Origin: Isoetes taiwanensis
Taxonomy: Eukaryota > Streptophyta > Lycopodiopsida > Isoetales > Isoetaceae
Assembly (NCBI GenBank): GCA_021234155.1
Contig: JAJEKV010000536.1
Coordinates: 27,333 to 91,332 of the forward strand
DNA length: 64,000 nucleotides
Reading direction: 5' to 3'
Program-made: the position numbers and the translations under genes
Shown: positions 44,336 through 59,690 of the stretch, in pieces
How the letters are laid out: every line of letters starts with the position of its first letter
Numbering within the stretch: the first letter of the stretch is position 1
The notes under the pieces: model-generated
What the model was told of the DNA's origin: nothing
What the model saw: only the letters and a program-made list of their open reading frames with translations
The model's database searches: none

Positions 44336-44590
44336 CTGAGAAGTGCGCTCCAGCCAATTGAATTTGCAAGGAATTTGGTCAGCTACATGCTTCAAGCCTG
44401 TAGATCTGCTTGCCTTGGACATTGCAAGACCCATGTTCATCTCCTTTTCTATGTTTTTGTTTGTGGCATTCATCTCCGCAGTAGGAAGTTCAGCAGTCCC
44501 CTGATTGAAAATCCCCCCTTGAACATTCACACTGCTTCCAATTGCCCCTGAACTAATCTTTAGTTCAGAGACCTTTGCAATCTTATGATA
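44336..44590 (-). CDS. Possible internal exon of an unidentified gene
   Basis: On the minus strand a 255-bp segment lies between a TTTGTTCCAG acceptor and a CTCAG-GTTCT donor and is open throughout in one frame (85 codons: KIAKVSELKISSGAIGSSVN to CKFNWLERTSQ). Both ends are in phase 0. I do not recognise the protein and found no partner exons, so it may be an orphaned exon. Confidence 0.3.
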
Positions 44591-44604
44591 CTGGAACAAA
44601 TTAT

Positions 44605-45910
44605 CATCTGGGATAACCGTGAAGATATTCATATCTATGATTTAGAAGGGTATTTTGTCAAAACCCTTCGGCTCTTTTCATCTTTCTCTGATGATTTATC
44701 AACAGATATTGATACATATGGAAAAATGAGGGTTTCAAATCTTTTGTGAAATCCCTTTCTTGAATACAGATTCTTTGAAAACGAAGCAGATTTAAGGTTG
44801 CTCCAAGCTCCTACTTTCATGGTTCAAAAATGGAAAGGCATTTTTTTCTTGCCATATCTTGCACATTCTGGGCAAGATTCTAAACTATTTGAGTTCCATT
44901 TGCATGTTTTGAAGACTGCTCCTTTTGAGGAAAAGTGCACAGTGGCAAGCGAAATTCCTTGTGATATGCTGGAAGATCGAAGTTTATTTAGCTTTAAGAA
45001 GAGCTACTGTTTACAAATATTACCATAACAGTGTTTGCCAATCTGTCTCCAAAATGGAGTTTGCAGAGGAGACTCAGTCTAAGCAAGGTGAACAACAAGT
45101 TGAGTTATCTTGCACATTTAAGAAAGATATTGCATAATGCAAGGTCCCGAACTAGTTGAAATAACTCTAAAGTTGGGATATTTGAGATGCTTAAGGAATA
45201 ATACTGGAGAAATGAGAACAAATGCACTCTTCCTCCCCCCATGATTTTTGATCATGCAGTCAATCTACAAGCAGACCCTACCCTTGGAAAGGCAAAGATA
45301 TTTCTGAACAAGACCAGCTCCAGGTAATTTGATCTTGTCTTGGATTATAAGAAGTTGATTTTTCACATATTACGTAATCATGCATGACTGGTGTAATCTG
45401 CACTTTCAGATAAATACTACAGTTTGCAAAAAATAAGGTTTTCTGGAAAAAACTAACTTGGTTGCATAAGACACCTCTTTATCTCATAATTCTAGATAAG
45501 ATAAGATAAGCATTTTTATACTGAATTTGTTCTTCTATTGTTGCATTCCATTTTTCCATTTGCTTACACTAACAAAGGGCAAGAGGCTACATTGTGTGAA
45601 GGGCAAAGATTTACCTTTTGGCCCTTGCCGATTTACCATTTTTATGCTAATTTGGTATTGATTGGCTGTAAGTATGGATATTCTCCTCTCAATGTGGTTC
45701 TCTTGTTCCAGGTCAAGTTGTTTTTGCATACATGGATGCTGGAAACATATTGGCTATATGTCTTAGCTTACAAGATTATTCTGAAGTTTAGGTGTTCGTG
45801 CAATTATTTGAATATCCTCGGCTCACATAAAGGCTTACTGGATAAAGGGAAGTGGCTTCATGCTAGACAATGTTTGCTTTTCTTTTAAACAAAAAACATA
45901 ATTTATTTGA
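44605..45910. repeat. Segmental duplication, copy A
   Basis: About 1.3 kb, direct partner of 47239-48495. It includes CTTTTCATCTTTCTCTGATG, AAGGTTGCTCCAAGCTCCTA and TTACTGGATAAAGGG. Short open frames occur in both copies (for example AEEKC-like and LQADPTLGKAKIFLNKT) but are interrupted in different places; no known domain. Confidence 0.9.
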
Positions 45911-46790
45911 TATCTTGACGTTTTCTCCGCATAATTTTATGCTCGAGTAATGATTTTGAAACTTTGATTTAGAGTACGGCTGGCTTTCTGCCATGACTAT
46001 ATGTGATGTCTAGATAATTATAGAAGCATTCAACTGTAATTGGCAGTGGTAAATATGTATGATCATGATAATTTAACTTCGATATTGATTAAAGATTAAC
46101 ATAAAAGATTAAAGTCAGTAGACTTTAGACCATAGTTTGATGCATTGTCTTTTAGTTTGCTCGACTAATTGTACAAGATGATAAGGCTATTAAGGGATTG
46201 ACCGAGGTAGCTTGGACTGCTAATAGGCTTGTTGCCTGTGCTAGTTGTTCCCGGGTTTTTTTAGACACTTCATTTTAGTGGTCTCATCATTGATGCATCT
46301 TACCTATTGGTAGTAAAATGAGCAAAACTTTTGGCATTATGCCTACCTTATGGACATTGCTAATATTTTGACTCTATTATTTCTGCACAAGATGCATACA
46401 CACGACACACATGAAGCTCAAATGGAGTTTTGATGAATATGTGTGAAAGAGCCAATATGGAGCTATAAATGGACTCACAGAATCAATCTTCTCCTATTGG
46501 AAAGAAAAAATATTAAAAAGCCTGAATAATATTCTGTCATAAGGCAAATACAATGCCATTTGCCATTGTTGGCTATCAAAATCTGCAACATTGCTCACCA
46601 AAAAAGTAAATGACTTTACATCAAATATATATGGACAGGCCATCTTCTGTGTATTAAATATGAGATTAGCACCTTGGTGCAAATTCTTAAAGAGTTTCAA
46701 TCAAGGTAACTTTTAGCGCCTTCTTTTTTCTTTCTTTCTTGCTTTGTTTTGATGATACGGGAAGAATATTATCTATGGCATATTGTAATT

Positions 46791-46841
46791 ATAGGATGGT
46801 GCAAGACCCTTACTGTAATAGTAGGGTCTTGCCCATCCTAT
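46791..46841. other. 51-nt stem-loop
   Basis: ATAGGATGGTGCAAGACCCT pairs with AGGGTCTTGCCCATCCTAT across a short TACTGTAATAGT loop, one mismatch/bulge. It lies about 70 bp outside the large inverted repeat that starts at 46908. Confidence 0.7.
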
Positions 46842-47238
46842 GGTTACAGCACATACATGTAGAGGTTTTCTACTATCCTACAGTTGGAGATAGGTTTTTT
46901 TTTTATCACATGGGAAACATATGAAAGTTTCTCAATTAGTAAGAGTAATCTTTATATATACGCTTGAATATGCAATATGACACATAATTATTACTCTGGA
47001 TATACTGGAAGATAGAGGTACAAAAATTAATTGCTTATGATACAAATAAATGTATTTCCTTCTTAATTTAGAATTAAAGGATAATTTGGGGTTGAAAATA
47101 TTTTAAGGCAAGGCTATTTTTCAACGAATTATCCTTAGGTTTTGCGCCCAAGAGTGCTAAGTTGTCTGATAGCAGCAAGCCAACGATTATTTTTTTTGGA
47201 AAAAAAAGGAGCTGCCAGAATAATAGTGGTTATGGTAG

Positions 47239-48495
47239 GTCATCTCGGATAACTGTGAAGATATGCATATCCATGCTTTAGAAGGGTATTTTGTCAAAAC
47301 CCTTTCGGCTCTTTTCATCTTTCTCTGATGATTTATTAATAGATATTGATACATATGGAAAAACGAGGCTTTCAAATCTTTTGTGAAATCCTTTTCTTGA
47401 ATACAGATTCTTTGAAAACGAAGCGGGTTTAAGGTTGCTCCAAGCTCCTACTTTCGTGGTTCAAAAATGGAAAGGCATTTTTTTCTTGCCATATCTTACA
47501 CGTTCTGGGTAAGATTCTAAACTTACACGCTCCATTTGCATGTTTTGAAGACTGCTCCTTTTGAGGAAAAGTGCACCGTGGCAAGAGAAATTCCTTGTGA
47601 TATGATGGAAGATCAAAGTTTATTTAGCTTTAAGAAGAGCTGGTGTTTACACATATTACCATAACAAATGTTTGCCAATTTGTCTCCAAAATGGAGTTTG
47701 CGGATGAGACTCACTCTAAGCAAGGCGAACAACAAGTTGAGTTATCTTGCACATTTAAGAAAGATATTGCAGTATGCAAGGTCCTGAACTAGTTGGAATA
47801 ACTCCAAAGTTGGAATATTTGAGACGCTTAACGAATAATGCTGGAGAGATGAGAACAGATGCACTCTTCCCCCCCATGATTTTTTATCATACAGTCAAGC
47901 TACAAGCAGACCCTACTCTTGGAAGGGCAAAGATATTTCTGAACAAGACCAACTTCAAAAACTCTCGTCTTGGCTGTTATGTGAAGCCTATCTTTCACAT
48001 AATATGCCATCATACATGATTGGTGTAATCTGCTATTTCAGATAAACACTACACTTTGCAAAAAATAAGGTTTTTTGAAAAAAAAAACTAACTTTGTTGC
48101 ATAAGACATCTTTTTATCTCATAATTCTGGAGATATTTACTGAATTTGTTCTTCTATCGTTGCATTCCATTTTTCCATTTGCTTACACTAACAAAGGGCA
48201 AGAGGCTACATTGGGTGAAGGGAGAAGACCCGAGAATACCCAATGTACCTTTTGGCCCTTGTTGATTTACCATTTTTATGCTAATTCAGTATTGATTGGC
48301 TGCAGGTACGGATATTCTCCTCTTAATGTCATGCTGGCTATATGTCTTAGCTTAGAAGATTATTCATGAGTTCAAGTGTTCGTGCAATTATCTGAATATC
48401 CTTGTTGGCTCACATAAAGGCTTACTGGATAAAGGGTATTTGCTTCATGCTAGACAATATTTGCTTTTCTTTTGAACAAAGAACTCAATTTATGT
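47239..48495. repeat. Segmental duplication, copy B
   Basis: Partner of 44605-45910 in the same orientation, lying about 20 bp inside the left inverted arm. It is slightly shorter, with separate small deletions. Confidence 0.9.
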
Positions 48496-48957
48496 TGATA
48501 CTAGTAACAGGTGCCCGGCGTTCCCGAGCATAAATACAATCCTATATAGACATGTGTATAATGCTTAGCCATATTTCAGAGGGAATAAAGAGAGGAATGG
48601 AAGGAGCAATATACAATGTAAGCTGACATATTGCAACACTTCACGTAACTGTTTCTGCTCCTAATAATCAACACATGCATGCATTAGTCATCACAATCTA
48701 GTGGTCTCAAATTGCAGACTGCCATAATGGAAAAACAGAAAGATATTTCTACATTGGAGACTATAAAAGTTGCAATGAGCAATAAACTACTTGCATAATT
48801 AGCGATAGATGCCTTGTGTTTTTTTGAAGACATTGTATATTTGTTGTCGATGTCATGTAGATATAGATGGAAGCATTTAATGGTATGTTCGTTGATAAGA
48901 GGTGAGGGGAGGTTTACATTTGTACTAATGATTGTGATTTTTTTTTTTTTTTTTTAA

Positions 48958-49810
48958 ATGATTATGGTAGGTATGATAAAGCATGCCAGAGTTGAGTCCG
49001 AAGTTGAAGAAAAGTAAAGACCAATGGTTAAACTTAGGTATGTATACTTCACAATGTTACTTGGTAATCTTTGAAATACCTAGGCTATGAAAAACCAAGA
49101 TGCACATTATGGTGCTTTAACATGAAAACATGCAGTAAATAAGCCTGGGGCTAGCTGGAAATACTTGAATAACGTTGCACGAATGACGATGGTAGGCATG
49201 ATAAAGCATGCCAGAATTGAGTGTGAAGATGAAGAAAAGGAAAGACCAATGGTTAAACTTAGGTATGTATACTGCACAATGTTACTTGGTAATCTTTGGA
49301 ATACATAGGCTATGAAAAACCAAGATGCACATTATGGTGCTTTAACATGAAAACATGCAGTAAATAAGCCTGGGGCTAGCTGGAAATACTTGAATAACGT
49401 TGCACAAATGACTATGGTAGGCATGATAAAGCATGCCAGAGTTGAGTCCGAAGTTGAAGAAAAGGAAAGACCAATGGTTAAACTTAGGTATGTATACTGC
49501 ACAATGTTACTTGGTAATCTTTGAAATACCTAGGCTATGAAAAACCAAGATGCACATTATGGTGCTTTAACATGAAAACATGCAGCAAATAAGCCTGGGG
49601 CTAGCTAGAAATACTTGAATAACGTTGCACATGAGTTACAGGTCAAAGTTCATGATATGGTAAGGCCTAAGTTTAGACATGGACATTGGTGAAACGTATG
49701 TTACTTGGTAAAATGCAAAATGCTTGTGCTAGGAAAAAGCAAAATACAAATTATACTTGATGGCATGGAAATATCTTTTAGTCTGAGGCTATCCGAAACT
49801 ATACATAAGG
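48958..49810. repeat. 225-bp tandem array, three units plus a decayed fourth
   Basis: Units 48958-49182, 49183-49407 and 49408-49631 are nearly identical (GATAAAGCATGCCAGA, AATGTTACTTGGTAATCTTT, AATACTTGAATAACGTTGCA). 49632-49810 keeps only parts (CATGGACATTGG, ATGTTACTTGGTAA). Periods are exactly 225, 225 and 224. Confidence 0.92.
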
Positions 49811-50609
49811 GCCTTGCATGCTTAATGATAATACAACAATAATCTTTAGGAAATATGGCATTTGATTTACCGAATTGTCTAACAGGTTAACCTATTATTG
49901 TATGATTTTCGGGCAAAGTGAACTACTGTTTCTCGGCAAGTCTAGTCCAGTAATCCAGCCAGAGAAAAGCTCTGGCCACATCCTTTCTACAGCTTGCACA
50001 CAGATAACAGAAATGGTAAGGACTGTCCTGTTTGTGTAAGTGCTGGGAACGTAAGCTATATAAAACGAGTCTGGGTTAAGAACAGCCGGTATGACTATAT
50101 ATGAAGGTTATGGGCTTTTATAAAGATGCAAAATCTGCACTGCCTTGTGCGGATCCCCCTATATTTTGTGTATCTACACTTCCACAGATGAGAAGTGAGA
50201 TGGGAAGAAAGAAAGGAGATCTAAATTTTGCTACTAGAAAGAGGCTAGCACAAGAAAAGTTGAATCTACCATTGGCAGCTCCTTTTTTTTTCCAAAAAAA
50301 ATAATCGTTGGCTTGCTTCTATCAGATGGCTTAGCACTCTTGGGTGCAAAACCTAAGAGTAATTCGTTGAAAAATAGCCTTGCTTTGAAATATTTTCAAC
50401 TCCAAATTATCCTTTAGTTCTAAATTAAGAAGGAAATACATTTTTTTGCATCATAAGCAATTAATTTTTGCACCTCTATCTTCCAGTATATCCAAAATAA
50501 TAATTATGTGCCATGTTGCATATTCAAGTGTATACATAAAGATTACTCTTACTAATTGAGAAACTTTCATATGCTTCCCATGTGATAGCTCACACTCAAT
50601 AAATAAATG

Positions 50610-54582
<3,973 letters not shown>

Positions 54583-54670
54583 CTAAAGCTTGGGAGAATG
54601 AAGATCAAGAGAGAGGCTAAAGCTTGGGAGAATGAAGATCAAGAAGTGATTCAAAATAGCGTTTCAAGAA

Positions 54671-54755
54671 TAGAATAGAATAGAATAGAATAGAATAGAA
54701 TAGAATAGAATAGAATAGAATAGAATAGAATAGAATAGAATAGAATAGAATAGAA
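54671..54755 (-). repeat. (TAGAA)17, tail of LINE-2
   Basis: Seventeen perfect units; on the minus strand it is the (TTCTA)n tail directly after CTAAAAACCC at the LINE 3' end. Confidence 0.95.
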
Positions 54756-56520
54756 GGGTTTTTAGCATCTGCAAAGACCTAGCGGCCTATGGAACCCAGT
54801 ACAAAGAGTGCAGCAGAGTTATTGCTGTCCAGATTAAAAAACCCCGCCCCGAAGTGTGTTCGGAGGGGAAAACTATGGCAGCAATAAGAATGTCGTGAAA
54901 TTGTACACATGTACAAAATATACAAAATATATTACCATGCATCATGAGATGTATGTCAGGTAAGTGGTGTTGGACATAGCTGTTCCCACATGTCCATGAT
55001 CTCTTGGAGGTACGATGCCAGTGTCCGTACTGAAGCCGTGCCCAATATTATATGTTGGGGTTGGCTGGGCTTGATCAACTCAGTGTAACGTGTCCGGGTC
55101 TGATCATATGCTGGGTAGCTCTGAAGGGTCTGGCATTCATCCTCGACGGCTCCTGCTTGGCAACGTTGACAAATCATGTCCTGCATAGCTCCCCATTCTA
55201 GCGACCCGTCTCAATTCGGAGATGGTGTGTCCCTGTGCAGATCGAGGCAATGAGTCTACACCTTTTCATAGGCAGATAGGTGTGCAATTGGTGTTGCGGA
55301 CCCTGTTCCAATGTGGGTTGATGTGGTGCTGGTAATATGATGGCTTGACCTATTCAAGGGCGCTGGCATCCCAGAGCTTGCTGAGGAAGCAAGCGTCAAG
55401 GCATTGCCTCAAGCGATGGCAATCTGCATTTTTTTCACATCTATATGCACCCCTGCTCCTGAACATTCCATCTGGTTAGCCACTGCTCTCTTGCCTTTCC
55501 AGCAAGCCTTCAAGGGCTGCAGCCCCATTGCCACTGTATAGACCAGGTGAGGGAGAAGAGAATCATCCATACCGACCACTCTGAAAGTCGACGATGTGGC
55601 GTTCAAGGGCTGCGTTCTGAAGAGGTAAGAAGCATGTCTCCTGCAATAGGATTTGATACGGGGCCGTGGACTTTACCCCCTAGTGCCCGTATCAAGAAGG
55701 CTTTTTGCACCTGCTCCAATTCATTTCAGGTGGCGAAGGACACCACTGGCCACCAAAAGTCAACCCCGTACAAAAGGACAGGCTCCATCAAAACTGTGAA
55801 TAGGTGCGATTGATGAGCCCAGTCATATAGCTCTGCTCTGTTACTGTTGTTTTGCATTGGGTATAATGCCTTCCAGTCTGATGTCACCCGCAGTCGAATA
55901 GAAGTGTCCCAGTATATGGCAGAAGGAAACTCCACTTCTAGGTACTTGTAACTTGGTGCCACCTCTATATTTTGTCCACGGTAACTGATGGAAGGGATTC
56001 TTGGCTGGCGCGATGACGATATGAGGACCACCTTAGTCTTGGCCATGTTGACGTGCATGTCTGTCGTCAGGCAGAATGTGTCCAAGGCATCATGGTGGCA
56101 TTGCATGTCCGTCGAGGTGTAGGCTAGAAGGTCAATATCATCCGCATATATTAGCTGCCTGGCAATCTGGTGTAGCAGTTGAACCCCGTCCCCACCATTG
56201 TCGGCAAGCCAACGCTTGAGCTGATCAATATAGAGTCCAAAGAGTGTTGGAAAGAGAGGGCATCCATGACAGACCCCGATACTGCTATCAAATGGCTGCT
56301 CTGCCAATATGCAACTGGCCTGAGCACCTCTCATATAGCCTATAAACTGCATTCTGTAGATCCGCAGGGATCCCTATCTCTCGCAGCCGCACCCACAGCT
56401 TTTCTCGAGGCACAATATCAAAGGCTTTGACAAAGTATACGATGCAACAATACAAGTCTTGCCTAAGGTTCCTTGCACCTTTCAAATCAACGAACAAATT
56501 TATGCATTTCTTGAAAAATT
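54756..56520 (-). mobile_element. Decayed LINE (copy 2) of the same clade
   Basis: A reverse transcriptase relic on the minus strand: CCIVYFVKAFDIVPREKLW (56440-56380; the catalytic Asp of FVDF is now Tyr), IGVCHGCPLFPTLFGLYIDQ, RQLIYADDIDLLAY, HVNMAKTKVVL, APSYKYLEVEF, AELYDWAHQSHLF, and a C-terminal zinc motif CQRCQAGAVEDEC that has lost its His and last Cys. Several frameshifts and stops (between 55726 and 55186). Its 3' end has the hairpin GGCC-GCTA-GGTC, CTAAAAACCC and the (TTCTA)17 tail. It is 5'-truncated at about 56520. Confidence 0.85.
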
Positions 56521-56715
56521 TATGAAGAAAGTATCCTCTTTGTTATAATTACGATACAATACGTAGTTCCTTGTCCAGCTTGATAAGTTGAGATGTTGCC
56601 TTAGCACACCAAAAATAATGCCCAAATCCTCCTTAAAATACTCCCCTTTGGAAATGGGAGATTGACGAGCAAAGGATAATCTCTTGAGGAGAAGGGAATT
56701 CTAATTCTATGTTAG
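56521..56715. other. Spacer between LINE-2 and the tandem array
   Basis: AT-rich, no recognised feature. Confidence 0.5.
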
Positions 56716-57282
56716 GGGTATTGTGGGAGTAACAGGGGAATTGCAATTTAGAACATGGGGAGTTTTTGTAAAAAAAGAAAAATGGGGGATGAGGAGAAAT
56801 GGGGTAGTCAGGGGTACTAGGGTAATGAGGAAGTAATAAGGGAATTGCAATTTAGGACATGGGGATTTCTACTAAGAAAATGAAGAATAGGGGATGACGA
56901 GAAATAGGGTTGTCAGGGTTAGTAGGGGTAATGAGGGAGTAATGGGAGATTGCAATTTATAACATGGGGATTTTCTGTAAAAAAAATGAAGAACGGGGGA
57001 TGAGAAATGGAGTAGTCACGGATGCTAGGGGTAATGAGGGAGTAATATGGGGGTTGCAATTTAGAACATGGGGATTTCTACTAAAAAAATGAAGAATAGG
57101 GGATGACGAGAAATAGGGTAGTCAGGGTTAGTGGAGGTAATGAGGGAGTATTGGGAGATTACAATTTAGCACATGGGGATTTTTACGTAAAAAAAAATGA
57201 AGAATGGGGGATGTGGAGAAATGGGGTAGTCAGGGGTACCGAGGGTAATGAGGGAGTAATAGGGGGATTGCAATTTAGAACA
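56716..57282. repeat. 106-bp tandem array with alternating A-B-A-B-A units
   Basis: Five units (starts 56716, 56821, 56927, 57030, 57136) and a 39-bp partial from 57244. Units 1, 3 and 5 share GGGGGATG...; units 2 and 4 share TTTCTACTAA and ATAGGGGATGACGAGAAATA. This is a dimeric higher-order pattern. The array ends exactly where LINE-3 begins. Confidence 0.9.
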
Positions 57283-59690
57283 TAACCCCCGCAATAGATG
57301 GTTTGATGATGAGTGTCGGGAGCTCAAACGCACACTCCGGCAAGTCATCGATCCCATCTCTACGCCTACAGCCGTCGGTCAATACCGCCCTTTCTCAAGA
57401 ACAAGAAGGCCGATACCTCATGAGCATCGCAAACGGATGTTTGGTCTCCGGACTGGCACCCCAGGACGATTCTCGAGAAGGGTCTTGAGCAAGCCCCCAC
57501 GACCACGAGGGAACATCACCCTGAGCAATGGGTACAAAGATTTGCAATAGTCAGACGACGACCGCTTCGGGCCGCGCACCAGTCCCTCCACAGATAGGCA
57601 TGGCTCTGGTTATCACAGAGGGGGATGCCATCATGGGCCTACAGCGTCTAGCTAATGGGAAGGCAGCAGATTTAGATGGCATCAACGAGAACTTCGAAAT
57701 GGCCGGGCCTCCACCGGTGCCTCGTTCCGGCATTGTTCAATAAAGCATGCGAGAAGGCTTCCCTACGCAATGGACCACTAGTAGAGTAGTGCCCATTTAT
57801 AAAGGGGACCCTCAATGCCCGCCAACTCACCGCATTACTATTATGGTCGACTCTCTCTTTGCAAACCGTTGACCGGCATCCTTGAGCGGCAGCCGACAAT
57901 ATGGGCAGAGGAAACGGAGGTGCGAAGCTCTTACACGAGGGGTTTCGGCCCACATTCCACCATTGATCACATCTTCACTCTGCGACATTGATTGAGGATA
58001 GCAGGAATCGCCCGGTAACACATGCATTGTTGTTTCGTGGATTTTGCAAAGGCATTCGACACAGTACCCAAATAAGCTATGGGACGATTGCGGCAGCCGG
58101 GACCCTCGACGCAGAATGCAAGATATAGGTCAGACGAGGCATGCTCAGCCGTAGATCACATCAGCCACGACCCGGTGACCGAGTAGCATTGAGTGCGTCA
58201 GGTTGCCCCTCTCCCTCCACACTCTTTGGCTATACATTGATCGGTTGGAAGATTGGCTCTCGAGCATGGAGATGCGGGCGCACATCTCATGCATCACATA
58301 ATCGGCAACTCATATATGCCGACGATGTCAACCTCATGGCCTATACCCGCAGGACATGCAACGCCACCTGGATGCTCTTGACACTTTTTGCCAATTCATC
58401 GGCATGCGAAGTTAACTTGGCCAAAACTAGGTGCCGCTAGTTGCATCATCCCGTCACCAAGGCTTCCCACATTCACTTATCGGGGCAAGAGGTAGAGGTG
58501 GCTCCGACCTACAAGTACTTGAGGATTGAGTTCTCAACTACCACCCATTGGGATGCGACTATCGGGTCGCGGGTCGGCGGGTTGAAAAGCACTATATGCC
58601 ATGCAGAACAACGACCACAAGGCAGAGTTGTATGCCTGGGTTCACCAGTCACATTTGTTTCGGGCCTTGGTTGAGCGGTCCTTTTGTATGGGGCGGTGTG
58701 GGGTCGGTGATATCCCTCAACATCCGGAATGACCTCGAAAGCAGTGCGAGAAGGCCTTCTTGGCACGGGCCCCGGGGGTGAAGTCCACAGCCCGCACTCA
58801 GATCATACTCCGTGAGACAGCTTTCTACCCCTTCAACGGCTGCATTGGAACGCCATATCGCTTTTTCTTCAAAAAGGTGGTCGCTATGGTCGATACACGC
58901 TTGCCCCACCTTTGCTTTGGCAACGGCGATGGATCCCTAACGCTGAACTCTTTGGAAAGACAAGCAAGCTCGCTGGTTCTCACGGGTGGGGTGTGCAAAA
59001 GCAGCGCCCGTGTGTCGGGACAAAGAAAGATCGCGAGGCACTTAAACTATACTTTGATGCTACTTTCCTTCGCAAGCTCACGGGATGCGAGAGGCTCGGA
59101 CGATGTTAAGTCGGCACACTATCGCCAAAGAAGTCAATCATAGGCTCACAAGAGGCCCACACCAATTTCTTGTACACTCGGCTACCCATGAAGAAGCAGA
59201 CTTGTAGCTTCCATCAAGACGAGGGCACATCGCCTCCGCATTGAAGCAGGCGTTGGGCTCGGAAAGCACGAGCAAAGGCTTTGCCTGTTGCCACCAGGGC
59301 GCGATTGAGGATGAATGTCATGCCCTCCCGACCGCCAAAGATTTGCCCATATCCGGAAGCGATATGTTCGATTACTAGTGCCCGCCAGCCATTGCATCGG
59401 TTATTGACTACGGCGTCGGGTTTGTTGGGGTCATACCTCCAGGAGGTTATGGATGCACGGACTCGTTTGTGTCCTACGGGACGGTATTGAACTGTCCTAT
59501 GCAATTGTACAGTGTGCCAGCATGCTTATTACTGCTAAGTCTTTTCCCTCAAAAACCCTTCGGGGCGGGGGTTTTTTAATCCTGTCAGTAATATGCTTGC
59601 TGCTCTCTTTTTGTTTGGATCCCATAGGCCAATTGGTCTCCGTGGACGCTAAAAACCTATTCTATTCTATTCTATTCTATTCTATTCTTA
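57283..59690 (+). mobile_element. Decayed GC-rich LINE (copy 3) of the same clade
   Basis: Plus-strand relics in order: NRWFDDECRELKRTLRQ (57294-57345, the linker after the endonuclease), LQRLANGKAADLDGI (57640), CCFVDFAKAFDTVPK (58027-58071), QLIYADDVNLMAY (58306-58344), APTYKYLRIEF, AELYAWVHQSHLFRAL, and a C-terminal GAIEDECHAL and SYLQEVMD matching LINE-2. It is broken by many frameshifts. The 3' end has CCCATAGGCC-AATT-GGTC, CTAAAAACC and (TATTC)6. Its GC and CpG content is visibly higher than that of LINE-2. Confidence 0.83.
59658..59688 (+). repeat. (TATTC)6 tail of LINE-3
   Basis: Six pentamer units directly after CGCTAAAAACC. Confidence 0.9.

Larger units (their letters stand above)
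46908..50588. mobile_element. 3.7-kb unit bounded by long inverted repeats
   Basis: The arms 46908-47219 and 50273-50588 are inverted copies (about 315 bp), from ATCACATGGGAAACATATGA at the outer end to GGAGCTGCCA at the inner end, with small indels. Between them lie copy B of the segmental duplication, a GC-rich hairpin motif at 48.5 kb and a 225-bp tandem array. No transposase and no clear target duplication were found, so it may be a foldback element or an inverted duplication. Confidence 0.6.

Noticed and set aside
48958-49810. CRISPR-like regular repeats
   Set aside because: Units are 225 bp with no spacer/repeat division, in a plant nuclear genome.
54671-54755. Pentamer array as a telomere-like repeat
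   Set aside because: The unit is TAGAA, not TTTAGGG, and it sits at a LINE 3' end.
57551-59504. Minus-strand ORFs in LINE-3
   Set aside because: RT motifs are on the plus strand; the GC-rich base composition leaves the opposite strand open by chance.
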